Shown here one piece after another: positions 1 to 11,600 of a stretch of 64,000 nucleotides of DNA (position 1 is its first letter; each line of letters begins with the position of its first letter). The position numbers and the translations under genes are program-made. The stretch lies in the NCBI GenBank assembly GCA_024516155.1, contig JAJJXM010000030.1, forward strand, positions 558,001-622,000, in the 5' to 3' direction. Source of the DNA: Pyronema omphalodes. Lineage: Eukaryota > Ascomycota > Pezizomycetes > Pezizales > Pyronemataceae. The notes below the pieces were generated by a model, which made no database searches, had not been told where the DNA came from, and was given only the letters and a program-made list of their open reading frames with translations.

Positions 1-475
1 GCCCGCGCTCATCAGGCACACGTCCCACAGTAACAATCAAGAAAAGACACACAGCAGCCCTGAAAATAAGTTTGCAAATCAAACCGATCAAGAAGAACGA
101 CGGTCAAAAAAGACGATCAAAATCAAAAAAAAAAGACATCACATAAAAAGTCCCCATACAGTCCCAATAAAAAAAAACCAATTCAAAAAGTCAAAAAAGC
201 AGTCCCAAGTCAGGAATCATAAGTCAAAGAGTCCAGAAAAAGAATATTCCAAAAAAAAGAACAAGGAGAAGAAAAAACGGAGGAAGAAAAAGAGACCAAA
301 AAGACCAAAAAAAGACGACAAAAGCCGCACCCCACCCTAAGATACTAATAAACAAAAAAAAAGCCAACAAAAAGAAAAATATGCCAAAAAACCCCCTCCA
401 TTTCTTTCCATTGTCCTAACAACCCTTCTCCCCACATCCACCGCCCTGCCACTCCCACTAGAGTTCTGAAGTATT
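1..475. other. A/purine-rich flank downstream of the Zn2Cys6 gene
   Basis: No coding frame is convincing here. The plus strand is rich in A and AAAAG runs between about 100 and 380, so the minus strand is pyrimidine-rich. It lies directly 3' of the minus-strand transcription factor gene and probably includes its 3' untranslated region; I see no clear single polyadenylation signal. Confidence 0.4.
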
Positions 476-3005
476 CTAACCCTCAAGCGCACCAACCTGC
501 CAAGTAGGAGCCTGCGCGGCAGCTCTCCAACCCTCTTCTTTCGACTCCTCTTTTTTCGGCAACTGTTGCGCATCACTCATTTCCAATTCTCTCCCAATTT
601 TTCCCTGTTGACTTGCGAATACTGCTAATTGATCCAAGCTACCACTTTCTTCTTTTAGCTGTGCTTGTTGTTGCTGCTGTTGCTGAGGTTGTTGCTGAGG
701 TTGAGTTGCAGCAGGAACTGGGGTGTTGACGGCCATCCAGCGGTCTGATTGTGGCTGGACTATAGGTTGTTCTCCGGAAGCAGCGGAAAGAAGAATATCG
801 ACATCATCTGGACGACGATTAACCTGAACAACAGCCATGGGGGGTTGTTTTGGAGTAGGCGGGGTAAGCATTTCAAAGATCCTATGTCTTTCATCCTTAT
901 TTGGGTTGATGGTTGCGACTTTTTCCTGTAGGATCTTTCCGTCATGAGGAGAGTTATTGATAGTCTGTTCTATTTTCGCGCTCAAGAATCCCTGCATTTC
1001 GGAAATCTTATTTTTTGATTCTTGCGCAATTTGCCAGCGATCTCTGATGGCGTTGATGAATTCAATAGCCTTGCGGGCTTCTTCACCAGATCCCATAGGC
1101 TCATGATCAGGAAGACGAGAGACACCAGAAATGAAACCACGGACATCCATCCAGGGGAAGGAGTAGGCGTATAATCCAGTCTTTGCTGCGCGCTCAAGAG
1201 CCATGATGATAAATGGGGATTCTGGCTTGGCGTTCCATTCATCGAGTGCGCTAATGAGGCTGACAAGGTCACGGGAAGCAGCCATGTAACGCTCCGCAGA
1301 CTCGAGGTAGAACTGAGCGGCCGCGGGTGAGAGTTGCGCATCATAAGCATCGACAGGTCCCTGTGGGCGCGGGGAAACAAATGGAAGCTCGGGAAGGCAT
1401 TTACGCTCCAAGGTAATGCGAGCCAAGAAAAGAGTCACGTGCAACAAAGCGTAAGGGCTGGAGCTGCGGGTGGAAAGATGGACCTGTAGGGTTCCTGGGG
1501 TGTACTCGAGCTGGTGAGGAAGAGTGTCGCAGAAATGTTCCAATGCCTTAGAAAGCAAGTTGTAGCTCGACTCGGGCTCCATAGGTTGAAAATTATCATT
1601 TCTAAGCGCGATATTATTAGTGGGTATCAAACTAAACTCGGCACGGCAACTTACGTCTCGGTCCAAATCTGGATGCGACCCCAAAGCTCCATAGCTTTAA
1701 CAACATGAGCTAAAACACGCTCACCGGAAGCAGTGTCCTGGTGAGAGTTTGTAGTATCCGGCTTAAGGAGCAATTCAGAGTTGAGGTAGCTGTGCATTCC
1801 CTGCTCAGCGCCAAACATGAAACCTCGCTCATCGCACGGCAACTGAACTCTGTTTGCATCCGTTGAAGCAACCATACTAGGGAAATGTCTTCCGGAGCTA
1901 AGAGCTCTATCAAGAAGGAAAACAGCCCAAAAAGTTCTCCTACCAATTTCCTTCTCGATAGTAATGGAGTGCGACAACTTTGCCGAATTTCCATTATCAA
2001 GTTTTCTTCGCTTAAACTGCACGGGTTCCTCTGTTTCGGGTTCCGGGGAATAAGGAGCAGCCGCAGGCGAGTCGTCGGTATCAACCCAGGATAACCCGAG
2101 GTATCCACACATTCTGATTGCGACACCCAAAAACATGTAAGACTCGACCTTTCTAGTCTGACCCCACTCATGAATCGACAACATCAATAGCGCCTGTATT
2201 TTGTCAAGGGCAGGGACGAGCAAGTTTGCCTCATCATCCATTTTAATCCTCCATTTAAGAGCCGAAGCATAAAACTCGGAAACCTGAACCGGCGCAGCAA
2301 AAGCCGGTCTGTAATGATCCAAAATCTGAGGAACATGACGAGCGGTCAAAGCCAGCATTCCAAGCAAAAGCAAGGGAGAATGCGGCTTCTCAGGTGGCGG
2401 CGAATTACCGGTAGATGGTTGGCCAGGTTTGTTGGTTGAAGCTCTAAGCCTATTCAAGAAAGTTGGGGGATGCAAGAACGGCAACATGGGCGAATGATGA
2501 AGTTGGAAAGCCTCGAACTGTTTCACCGAATTAGTACCCTGTCTAATCGCACTTGCTCGCACAACAGATGTCTTACAATTGAAGTCCAAACCTCATGGGT
2601 AAGCATGACATTATTGAGGCAATCCTTCCAAACACCAGGGGTGTTGAGAGACGCGGAAGTCGCTTGTTGACTAGCATTTGCCGAAGGCTTCTTGGGCTTC
2701 GCTTTCTTGGGAGGCTATTTTAACATCCGTCAGCATATCGCGCACGTCAATCTTTGGTTTTTACCAACAAGAACAACTCTAACCTCAGTTCTATCGGCAG
2801 TACCACCTGCGACTTGGTTTGGGTTACCGACAGAATTGACAGCGACAGTATTGGCAGTAGCTCTAGGAGTACCCGACATAACTGGCTGAGGATAAGTACA
2901 ATCTCTGTTACTAGCCTCACAAGCACGGCACATAGTATTCGGGCCAGTATTAACGCATTTAACCTTTGATCTCCTGCATCTTACGCAGGCGATTGAGGAG
3001 CGCAT
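476..3005 (-). CDS. Zn(II)2Cys6 fungal transcription factor
   Basis: Nuclear DNA-binding regulator of unknown target. Exons inferred from splice sites: 3005-2784, 2714-2577, 2517-1655 and 1601-476; all phases agree and give 782 residues. The N-terminus carries the binuclear zinc cluster C-x2-C-x6-C-x8-C-x2-C-x6-C (Cys 7, 10, 17, 26, 29, 36 from the start used). A Lys/Pro linker follows. The middle homology region of the Fungal_trans type starts near residue 121 (motif FEAFQLHHSPMLPFLHP) and includes a GRRTFWAVFLLDRALSSG block near residue 310-335. The C-terminus has a poly-Gln stretch near residue 705-720. The open frame continues upstream of this ATG to 3155, where a branch-like GCTAAC and a TAG acceptor suggest an extra 5' exon coding for a Ser/Thr-rich leader, so the true start may lie further upstream. 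Family assignment is firm; the pathway controlled cannot be read from sequence. Confidence 0.88.
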
Positions 3006-3155
3006 ATTTTTAACTGGGGAATCTATGTTTGCGGTAGATTTTTTCTGACCGGAGCTGCTAGCAGCGCCAGGTCCTGAAGCGGAGGTAGTTGGAGGGATGA
3101 TGTTGTTTGTAGAAGAACCGGTGGTAGAGGAAGACGAGGAGGCGGTAGTATTATT
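3006..3155 (-). other. Probable N-terminal extension of the Zn2Cys6 gene
   Basis: The frame is open from 3155 to the ATG at 3005 and codes for a Ser/Thr/Asn/Pro-rich segment (for example GSSTNNIIPPTTSASGPG). It begins right after a TAG that could serve as intron acceptor, with GCTAAC about 30 nt upstream on the minus strand. I could not pick the matching 5' exon or start codon with confidence. Confidence 0.45.
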
Positions 3156-4720
3156 CTATTTATCGGGGAAACAACAATTCGGCCGGTTAGCATACGTCGC
3201 CGCAACACATATAATAATTGTTTTTTCCCGCCCGATAAGATAGAAAAAGGGAAAAAAAAGGAACAACCATTGATGTTTTGAACAATCTCTACAAAAAATT
3301 TACACAAATTCGGGGCCGGAGAAAAATGTTAACGTACAGTGCTCTCGGAGCGACTAAGACCGCTGGGATGCGACCCCGAAATGTTTAAGGCCGACGTCGT
3401 GACGGTTGTTTTTTTTATTCGGGATTGGGAGAGTTGTGCTTGCTCAGACAGCGGCAAGATTGTTACTGGAGCGGAGCGGGATAGTCGGTGGTGGTGGCGA
3501 TGGGTGATCGGAGTGGTGGTGGCAGTGGTTGGTGGTAGATAGCAGATGGGTAGTTGGGTAGTTGGTCGAAGTAACTACGGAGTGCAACGGAGTTATTATG
3601 GCCGATGGTTGACGGTCGGAGTAGCAGGTAGCAGGTATTGATATGTTTCGGGGTGGGTTCGGTCAAAGTGTGGAGTAGGTGTGGGTGGGAGATGCGAAGT
3701 TTAAAAGGGATTGGGCTGGTTGGTGGTGGTGGTAGTGGTGGTGGTAGCGGTGGTGGTTGGACGGAGTGGATGGGGTGGACTGGACGGGGTGGACGGGGTT
3801 GACTGGGGGTGGACGGGTGTGGGGAGTTTTAGCAGCCGTGGCGAGGGTAGGTGGAGGGTGCCTGTAGGTATGTAGTAGTATAGGCGGTATGTAGTTTAGG
3901 TGGTAGAGGTAGGCAGGAAGAAAGGCAGGCAGGCAGGCAGGCAGTACAAGACAGGACAGCCGTGTCAATAGTCGATGCCGGAGAGCCCGTGGGAGCCTAG
4001 GGAGTCGAAGGAGGAGAGCCGCCCAGCGAGGAGTTCGCGTGTTTGCTTTCTCAGTCCTTTATTCGGGAACGAGAAAAACAATCTCCTTTTCCTTCTTTTT
4101 TATTTTTGTCTTTTTTTTTTTGTTGTCGCTGATTGCTGATTCTATGCCTTCCCCCGGCTACTCTTCGGTGCGGTCGGCAATTAAGAGTGTCTGCGGCGGT
4201 TGCTTGATGAAGGATGATGTTTGCCACGGACGGGATCGATCTTTCTTTCTCGGAGCGATGACGCTTGGACCACACGGCGGGCTGGGCAAGGGCCGGGTTA
4301 AAATGGAACGGGGTGGGTGCCTGTAGTGAATTGGATAGGCCTCGATGAAGAGGATGGGATGTGGTTGGGTGAGATGAGTGGTGGGTAATTGGAAGAGATG
4401 AGTGGTGGGAAGACGAGAGAGAGATGGGAGTGGAAGTGGAAGTGGGAGTGGGGGGGTGAATGAAGGGGGGGGGAGGGGGGGGGGAGGTGGAATGGGTGGA
4501 ATAAGGTGGTGGATGCGTACTGACCAGCAAGCAGCGAGAGGGGATCGGGAGGGAGGGCCGCCGGTGGGGGGGGGGTGGTATGTCACTCTGACTGTCTAGT
4601 CTGGAGAACTCGGAGACGGAAGAAGTCCTCGTGCCTCGTGATCTACTCGTTGACAGTCGGGTTTGGCTGTTTGGCTGTTTGCAACCCCGTTCCGTTTTCT
4701 GGCATCAATTTCAATTAATC
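3156..4720. other. Simple-sequence-rich upstream region
   Basis: Long tracts of GGT/GGA-type repeats (3480-3860), a GGCA tetranucleotide run near 3914-3945, and G-rich stretches around 4440-4590. On the minus strand these read as CCACC/CCATC repeats and make spurious Pro/His-rich open frames. A pyrimidine-rich tract of the plus strand at 4080-4130 precedes nothing recognisable. It probably holds the promoter and leader of the Zn2Cys6 gene. Confidence 0.4.
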
Positions 4721-6490
4721 CAAAATGAGTCTCAACCGGAGTTTAAGTAAATCAACCAAATCGGTTTACAGCGTCGAAAGAGTCGAATATAAAAATTCAA
4801 AATATTTCAGCTCAACTGAGAAATTTAAAAAAAAAAAAAAAAAAATCACAGCGAAGAAACATTTATTATTCTCAGTTCAAGGTGATCCATTACAGCAGCA
4901 AAGGTAATAGGGCATCGTAAGTATATCCCGAGTCCCGACGATTCCGGAAGCAATCCGTCCCAGTCACAGCCCAGTTACAACAAAAAAAAAACATCACCAA
5001 ATAATTTTCCAGCTCTGTGCAGTCCTCGGCACCGGCTTCAAGTTCACCGAAAAAAGCCAAAGCCAAAGCCAAAGCCAAAAAAAAAGTGCGCCAGCGATAA
5101 ATAACCCCGTAGGGCAGGCAGACTTCACTTGACTTTAATTTTACCGCTGAGTCCCGGGCGGTGGATACAGCGTTCAGCCGGTAAGGGCAGTTGGGCAGTT
5201 GGCTCGGGAAGTCGGAGACGGCATGCCATGCTGTGGTTTCCGCCTTACATGCTTTGCAAGTAGCAGCAGCAACCATTAATGCCCGTGAACCTGGGAACCT
5301 ATAAGGAAAAGGAAAAGGTCATCATCAACCATATCATCGATCATCAAGAGCATGGATTTTATGGTGCTATAAAAGAAAATATAAATAGAAGTGCAAGTAT
5401 AAATACTGTGTATACATACAATAACCCAATGACAACAAATATAATCGATTTACATACATAACAAAAAATTCCAAACTCTAGAAAGTGAAAGCTATGGAGA
5501 TATCGGCTGAACCCTAACATCTACCCGTCGTGTGTGTAAATTAAAGCAAAGCAAAGGTACATATTATAGTATCTAGCCCAGTATACATCTACCATATACA
5601 TATCTATAGCAATAGCCATAGCCATGATGAATGAATTGCGGCATGATGAATTCACTAACATTGCAACATCTCATCATATAGTAGGGGCGTGAAACATCAA
5701 GTTATATTCCATTCCCATCAAACCATATGAAATATTACCGGAAGGAACTTGAAATATCGTTGAGCCGTTTACCTTGTCAACATTGACAAACCCCGAATTC
5801 CGAATTCCGAAGTCCGAAGGGATTATAATCCCGAGTTCCCGAGTTTCCGAGTTTTGAATGCCCCCACTCCATATGTACGGATTTCCAATTATTCTCTTCT
5901 CTGCAAAGAATAGTAATATGTCACTGTAAGTCATCCAATCTCTTAGCATGTCGCAGCCCTGAGTCCTCGGCAACCAGCATCTTATATCTTGCATCTTGTA
6001 TTCGGTATCAACTCTGCCGAAGGTTCATCTTCCTGTAATCATCGTTTAGCGTCCAGTAAGTAACAAACAGTAACTCATCTATTGGTTCCATCAGAAATCC
6101 CCATCCCGTCTCAAGTAACAAGAAACAAACGTTCCGCTGTTTCCGTCCAGAATCAATTTGGTGTTACTATCCTCCGCCGAAACCAGAGTTCTCCAAGACT
6201 TACTCTACCAACACTAAGCCTCGATTGTGTGATTGTTTTGAGGAATTAGGAATAGGTAAAAGATTCCCCATGATCCATCGACATCGACGGCTACCCGAGA
6301 CCTCATCTTACATCTTAGATGTGATGCGGTGGATCCTGGGAAGAGGGTTTAAGATTTTGCCATGAATTATGATATGAATCTGGAGGTACACCCACCAAAC
6401 TAGGGGTTGCGTTAAGGACGGCGCGACCCATGGAATCCGTTCACAGCAATACATAACACAACCATAACTTCAGTCTTGAGAAGTGTTCTA
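4721..6490. other. Intergenic, nothing recognisable
   Basis: No supported gene. There is a poly-A run at about 4829-4846, an AAAGCC repeat near 5055-5080 and a short tandem CCGAATT/CCGAGTT block near 5800-5860. Open frames are short and lack domain motifs. Confidence 0.4.
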
Positions 6491-6655
6491 AAGGTATAAG
6501 AGCCCTATATCATAGCCAATTTTCGCCAAATAATAAAATGTTTCAGCGCTTCATGGAAGGCAATGGTCTTGGCATTTCCCTTGGTTCGGGGGCAACAAGT
6601 CGGGTGCAGTGATACAACGGAGTGCCAGACTGACCTTTGCACCACCCAAGATCCG
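6491..6655. repeat. Diverged dispersed repeat, copy 1
   Basis: This stretch aligns in the same orientation with 17544-17705. Shared blocks include TAAGAGC(C/T)CTAT, ATAGC(C/T)AATTTT, GCTTCATG(G/A)AA and GTCTTGGCATTT, with similar spacing. On the minus strand both copies encode a short NAKT..FHEA peptide, so they may be decayed copies of a coding or mobile sequence. The family is not identified. Confidence 0.5.
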
Positions 6656-9600
6656 AGTACGTATCTTGTATGCAAGTGACTAGATTCTGGTAAGGCGGCT
6701 TCGGGAATCGTAAATCTTGACGAAGGACGCCGTGAGCCAATAGAACGAGCTGGTAATTTCATCGTTTTCGGTCTTGCAATTCTTGCACCACCATATAAGT
6801 CCTCCAAGAATTCACAATTTCCCCATCAGAAGAGTTGCGAAGGCTTTTGTCTTCTGCGTGTTCTGCTCGAGTCATTACTGCCCTGTTCTATCCTGTCGCC
6901 CTCGGACATCCCGTTCTGAGAGTACATACACACGTTGCCTGACAGCATAATGATCCCGTTTGTGCAACGCACCTACGCATATCCTCTCGCTCGGTCATCG
7001 CTGCATCGGGCACCGGTTCCCCAAGGTCCATCAGGTCCTCCATGGAGCCCATACATACAGCCCTGAGAGCCCGGTTGACTCCGGTATCTCTAGCCTGTGT
7101 AACGTAACTCTGTATACGTCTCCACGACCGGTAGCCGAAAGTCGATGCATAGGGCCGGTCGGTGCCCTTGCAGGCGAGGGTGTAATTTCCACAATTACTC
7201 CTTCCACAATGTATGATATTATAATGCTTCCGAAGATAAAAGTCGAATGAGGCGAATAATTATGGGTTTGAAATGAGGAACATTGTTCATATGAAGCCTC
7301 GATGTCTCCATCATTCCGATCCCCGAAGCCCCGTTGTGGTTAAACGTTCCCCCTTCCCCTCCCTCACCTCTAAAGTCCTATCCCCCGCAAATCCCCAGGC
7401 AGCAGCTCTCTCTACGTCTAGGTCTTGTCTTCATCGCTCGTCTCGCCTCCCTCCCTGTGTTCCCCGGTAGATCCCATGTGCGCATCACCATCAGTATCCA
7501 GCATGGCATGCATGGCGGGAGAACTTGGAAGTGGATCTCTGTTGTCTCTGCTCGGGGAATGCTAGAGTAAGGTTCCCGATAGATAGTTGCAGCTTCCGAG
7601 TTCGGCGGTAGCACAGGGAGGGCGGGATGCTCCGTGCTTCGTTGTATTTGCCAACTCGGAATTATATTTGACCATTCATGATGGATAGATGAGATCTAGA
7701 GGTTTGTTGTACAATGAGAGATAAATATTCATCTTCTACAATTTGTAAAAGGCATCAGATCAACTGGCATAGCCCGTTTGACCGTTATTGACCGAGTTCA
7801 TTTGTGATGGAATCAGTCTCTCACACCTCACAGCCTCACAACCTCGCAGGTTACCGATGCCAAATTGCCACGAATCAAGCCAACGGGGTATCGGGTACAC
7901 CGCTTTCTGGCAAAAATTCTCTAAAACAGAGAGCGGAGTTCGTGTACACCCCGTTCGTCTCGAAATTCAAGCTTTCCCCAGAATCGCCTCGACGTTTGTC
8001 GCTAAAAAGCTTCGTTACCATAGCTCCTTGACTAGAGCCCGAGCTTTCTCCACAATTCATTTCATGAACCTCTCGTTGGAGGTATGGTGACTTCATAGGA
8101 AACGTAAAAAAAATCGGTATCCGGCAGGCAATTACCTGTGAGGGCGGCTGTAAAGAGAAAGACTAGAATATGTCTCGGAGCGCGTTGTACAACGACAGAC
8201 GCATCTCAAGCCACGGCGACGGCGGCGGCGAGAGAAAAAGCAATAAAAAGCAACCACAGCCATGGCTATAGGGTTTGACTCCCTTCGTATCATCCCGAAA
8301 GTCTTTTCCGGCCGTGAACGGGAGGACGCAAGTAAACGGAAATAGTGTGGTGATGCAAGAACGTCTTTGTACCACAAATAACGGCTTATTAGGATTCGTC
8401 GTAATCGTCATCATCAGCATCATCATCAGCGCAAGCATGAAAGCCAAGATCCTGCTACTGATGCTAAGATTGTGGTGGGTGACCAATTCCGATTCCATAT
8501 AGCAACACCCAGCTGCCGTCGGTATCAAACTCCGAAATTATGATGTGGTGTCCCCGCATCTTCGTCTTCGCCGAGGGTACCTGCTTTTGTTATTTACCGG
8601 AACCGGATGCATTAGACCCCCCTTCCCCTCTTTTCCGTATCTGCCCCCTCGAGACGAGGAGATGTTTCACATTCGATCCAACGGGTAGCCGACATTTTTC
8701 TCGGTGAAGAGGATACGGAACATCTGATTCCGGGCTTTCTTGCACCTCTAGGGAAGCGAGAATTAAATGACAGAATTGACTGATACCCTTTACATATTCG
8801 AGTCTGGGTTAAGTGAATTCTGATTAGATAAAATTAAAGTGATGTATATGTCTTCCACTTTGAGTTTCCTTTACTTTGTTGAAGCCCGACAACAAATCTC
8901 CCTTCACCAACCCGAAAAGCCCGATATGGAGTTTCCATTTGTCATTGCCACATTATCCGTGCCACAGACGGGGTCCGATAATATTCCCCGTCCCCGTATT
9001 TTGCAATTCCTGTCAGAGTGTACAATCCGACAGCAGACAGGCACCTGCTGACCCCATCTATGTATTTCTCGCCTCACCACCACTCTCGCCCCAAAGCCGG
9101 GCCGACGCACCTTCACCTCACAAGGGTTTCCAGGGCCGCACCTCACGCACGCACGGAACCGAGGCCTCTTCTTTCTCCTCGCTCCACAGGGTTTCAACTT
9201 TCCGGTGACCCGCCTGCTCCGCTTGCGGTACAGGAAATATGCAGTTGCAGCATCCGATGTATCCACGCGGTGTTGTAACTCCGCCCGTTACCGGGATAGG
9301 ATACGAGTCGGGGGTGTGATTAGATGATGGGAAATATATTCTGAGTCAAGCAGGCAAGTCACAGCAAGTCGCTCGTTTGGTGAAACCGTTCGCAAACACC
9401 CGGACTCCGGCAGCTAATGATGATTGCGGACGGTTACGATCGGAGGTGTCTTCCGATACCGTAGCCTTTATTTTGAGCAAATCGTTTTTTTTTCTTACTG
9501 CTGGTCAAGAAGAGTCCGAGAGCGGTGGGCGCCCCGTAGCCCCCGGCCTTTGCGACGGGTAGTTTAGATAAAATTACCGATTTGAAAAAATCGTGCTCAT

Positions 9601-11318
9601 CGTTCGCTGTCTCGCCCGGACTCCTCCAGCCAGTTCGCCTTGCCTGGTCGGTTTCACACGGGTCCGCTACGGGGGCTACTCTACGCTCGGAGGTCCACGC
9701 CGATACCGTAGTCGTAATCGCGATTATCAACGGGAAAGTCCACCGCTTACTTGATGCCGAGTTATCCATGTTCAATTCCGGGTTCAAAGAGTAACCATCT
9801 CTCGTCGGTCTATCTTCTTTGCATCCTGCGCAAATTTCGGCAGTTTCCATCATGTATAGTTGTTACTCGGGAGGTATTTATCTGTCTCAGGGAAAGTCAG
9901 AGTTACCGTAACTCGCGCCAGAAATAAAAGTGCATATCCACGATATTTGCTGTGCATCGATCGAAACTGTCTATCAAGCGAGATTGAATGATTTCCACGG
10001 AGTACCGAATTAGCAACCACACAAAGCCGGCGTGTTAAAAGCCGAAAGATCCGGTCCACGTCTGTGTCGGAGGCTGGTACAGATGGAAATAGGACCGCTT
10101 TTGCTTGCTGTGCGGCGGTGGCACGGTCGGCGGCTGCTGCTTGGATGAAGGTCAGCGGCAATGCAACGCAGCAGCCTTGCCTTTGGCTAACCATAAGTCC
10201 TGAGACAAAAAGCGGAGGCTGGCTCTTGAGCTGCTTGATTTTTCGGTCGACAAGCCTGGCCCGATGGTTGAATGCTGAGTAAGTACTCCGTGATTGTTCT
10301 CCACTTTCTCTTTCTGCTATCCAACCGGCGAAGGATCGGGTGTGAGGTGGTACGTAAATACAACTAATCGGGAGCCTAGAGAGGCTGGTTTGGAGAACCC
10401 GCCATCCTTGGCGTCTCTCTGTTCGGTGTAAAAGATCCCGTGGCAGGCATCCGGTGCGGGCGGGTCTCCGGCGAATCATACAAGCTCGCAATGTCATCAA
10501 GACGGGTCGGCTTTGACATTCTGAGTAGGTGGGGTACATGACGGGTCGGGTTAAAGAAGCTGCCGTAGTTGGTTCCCCAGACCCTCGTGAAAGGAGACAG
10601 TCTTCGGTGTAAAATCAAAATATAAATGTTGAAAAGGGAAAAGATGCTGTCTTGTGACTGAAAATTCTGGTTTTAAGTAAGAAATGAAAAAAAAAAATAG
10701 AAAAGTCATAAAAGTCATAAAAGTGGAGGATGGTGGAGTTCTGTGTAAATCCGTTGGATGCAGAAGCTCCGTGCAAGAGCTCTCTCACATACCCTGTCTC
10801 CACGGTCGGCAAATCATAAACTCTCACGCGAAAAATGCGCCCCGTCCACTTGCGCTGGTCATAATGCGTGATCCCGTGTTCGTTAAATATATAGTTGGCG
10901 TGTTGCTCACATGCTCGCGCGTCATACTCATTTTGCATTTCTCAACTTATTGTATATTCTCCCCTGTGTCAAGTAATCACCATGATATCATACAACTAAC
11001 CCAACCATAAAACAAACAGATACAGAAAAACAAGTACAAAAGGCCAGTTAAACCCAGTGCCCAAGGAACCCGCACAAACTCCTCCCAAAATAAACGCCTT
11101 TAGATGACATGACATGACCGTGCAAAAACTCCTGTCTATACAAACGCCAACCAGAAACACCACGAACTCCTCAACTTTAGCAAGAATACAACCTGTATGT
11201 TGCTGTGACAACGCCCTGTTTATACGTCACCCAGCACCCACCGATGTGGTTCACTCTCCATTCCTTAGGCCAGTCGTACGACCTCTAGCCTTAGACATTT
11301 CGTCCGCCCCATACAGAA
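6656..11318. other. Long intergenic stretch
   Basis: About 4.7 kb with no supported gene. The longest open frames (minus 9850-10539, minus 9434-9853, minus 8904-9266) have Arg/Ser/Cys-heavy composition, no domain motifs and no convincing splice structure. Sequence is moderately GC-balanced with no obvious tandem array. Confidence 0.4.
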
Positions 11319-11600
11319 CTACCGTGTCCCTTCAGCAGCATGTTCTCCAACACTGTCCTGGCTTTCGTCACTGGTCTGATTAGAGTCCAAGCTCCCTTGA
11401 CTAGACTCGAACTCTTGAAGAGTCAGGAAATTATCTCCCGTATACAGTTCGGAGAGATGCCGGTGTTGGCGTTGCAAAGTTGCTTTGGGGCGGTTCGGAT
11501 TAAAGGCGGTCCGTCTTGATGATGGTTGAGGTGGAGCTAGAGGTAAAGGTGTGACTCCACGGGAGGGCGGTGGGGTGATTGGAGTATTTATGGTAGACAT
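11319..11600 (-). CDS. Small Pro/Ser-rich hypothetical protein
   Basis: A 93-codon frame starting MSTINTPITPPPSRGVTPLP, followed by a basic patch (SSRRTAFNPNRPKATLQRQ) and a Ser/Asp/Glu-rich acidic tail ending near EGTR. The composition (SP/TP sites, then basic, then acidic) looks like a small disordered regulatory protein, but I do not recognise the family. The frame is open further upstream; I chose the ATG at 11600 because the sequence before it is a CA repeat and AT-rich leader with no protein-like character. It could still be a chance frame. Confidence 0.4.
   Translation of the reverse strand: MSTINTPITPPPSRGVTPLPLAPPQPSSRRTAFNPNRPKATLQRQHRHLSELYTGDNFLTLQEFESSQGSLDSNQTSDESQDSVGEHAAEGTR

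Noticed and set aside
4051..4599. Pro/His/Ser-rich minus frames and a Gly-rich plus frame
   Set aside because: Produced by simple repeats of GGT/GGA type; no start context, splice sites or domain.
8163..8528. Minus frame with Met/Ile-rich middle
   Set aside because: The Met/Ile run comes from an ATCATC repeat near 8405-8430; no other support.
9850..10539. 229-codon minus frame
   Set aside because: Arg/Ser/Thr-heavy composition, no motif, no codon-usage resemblance to the supported genes; most likely chance.
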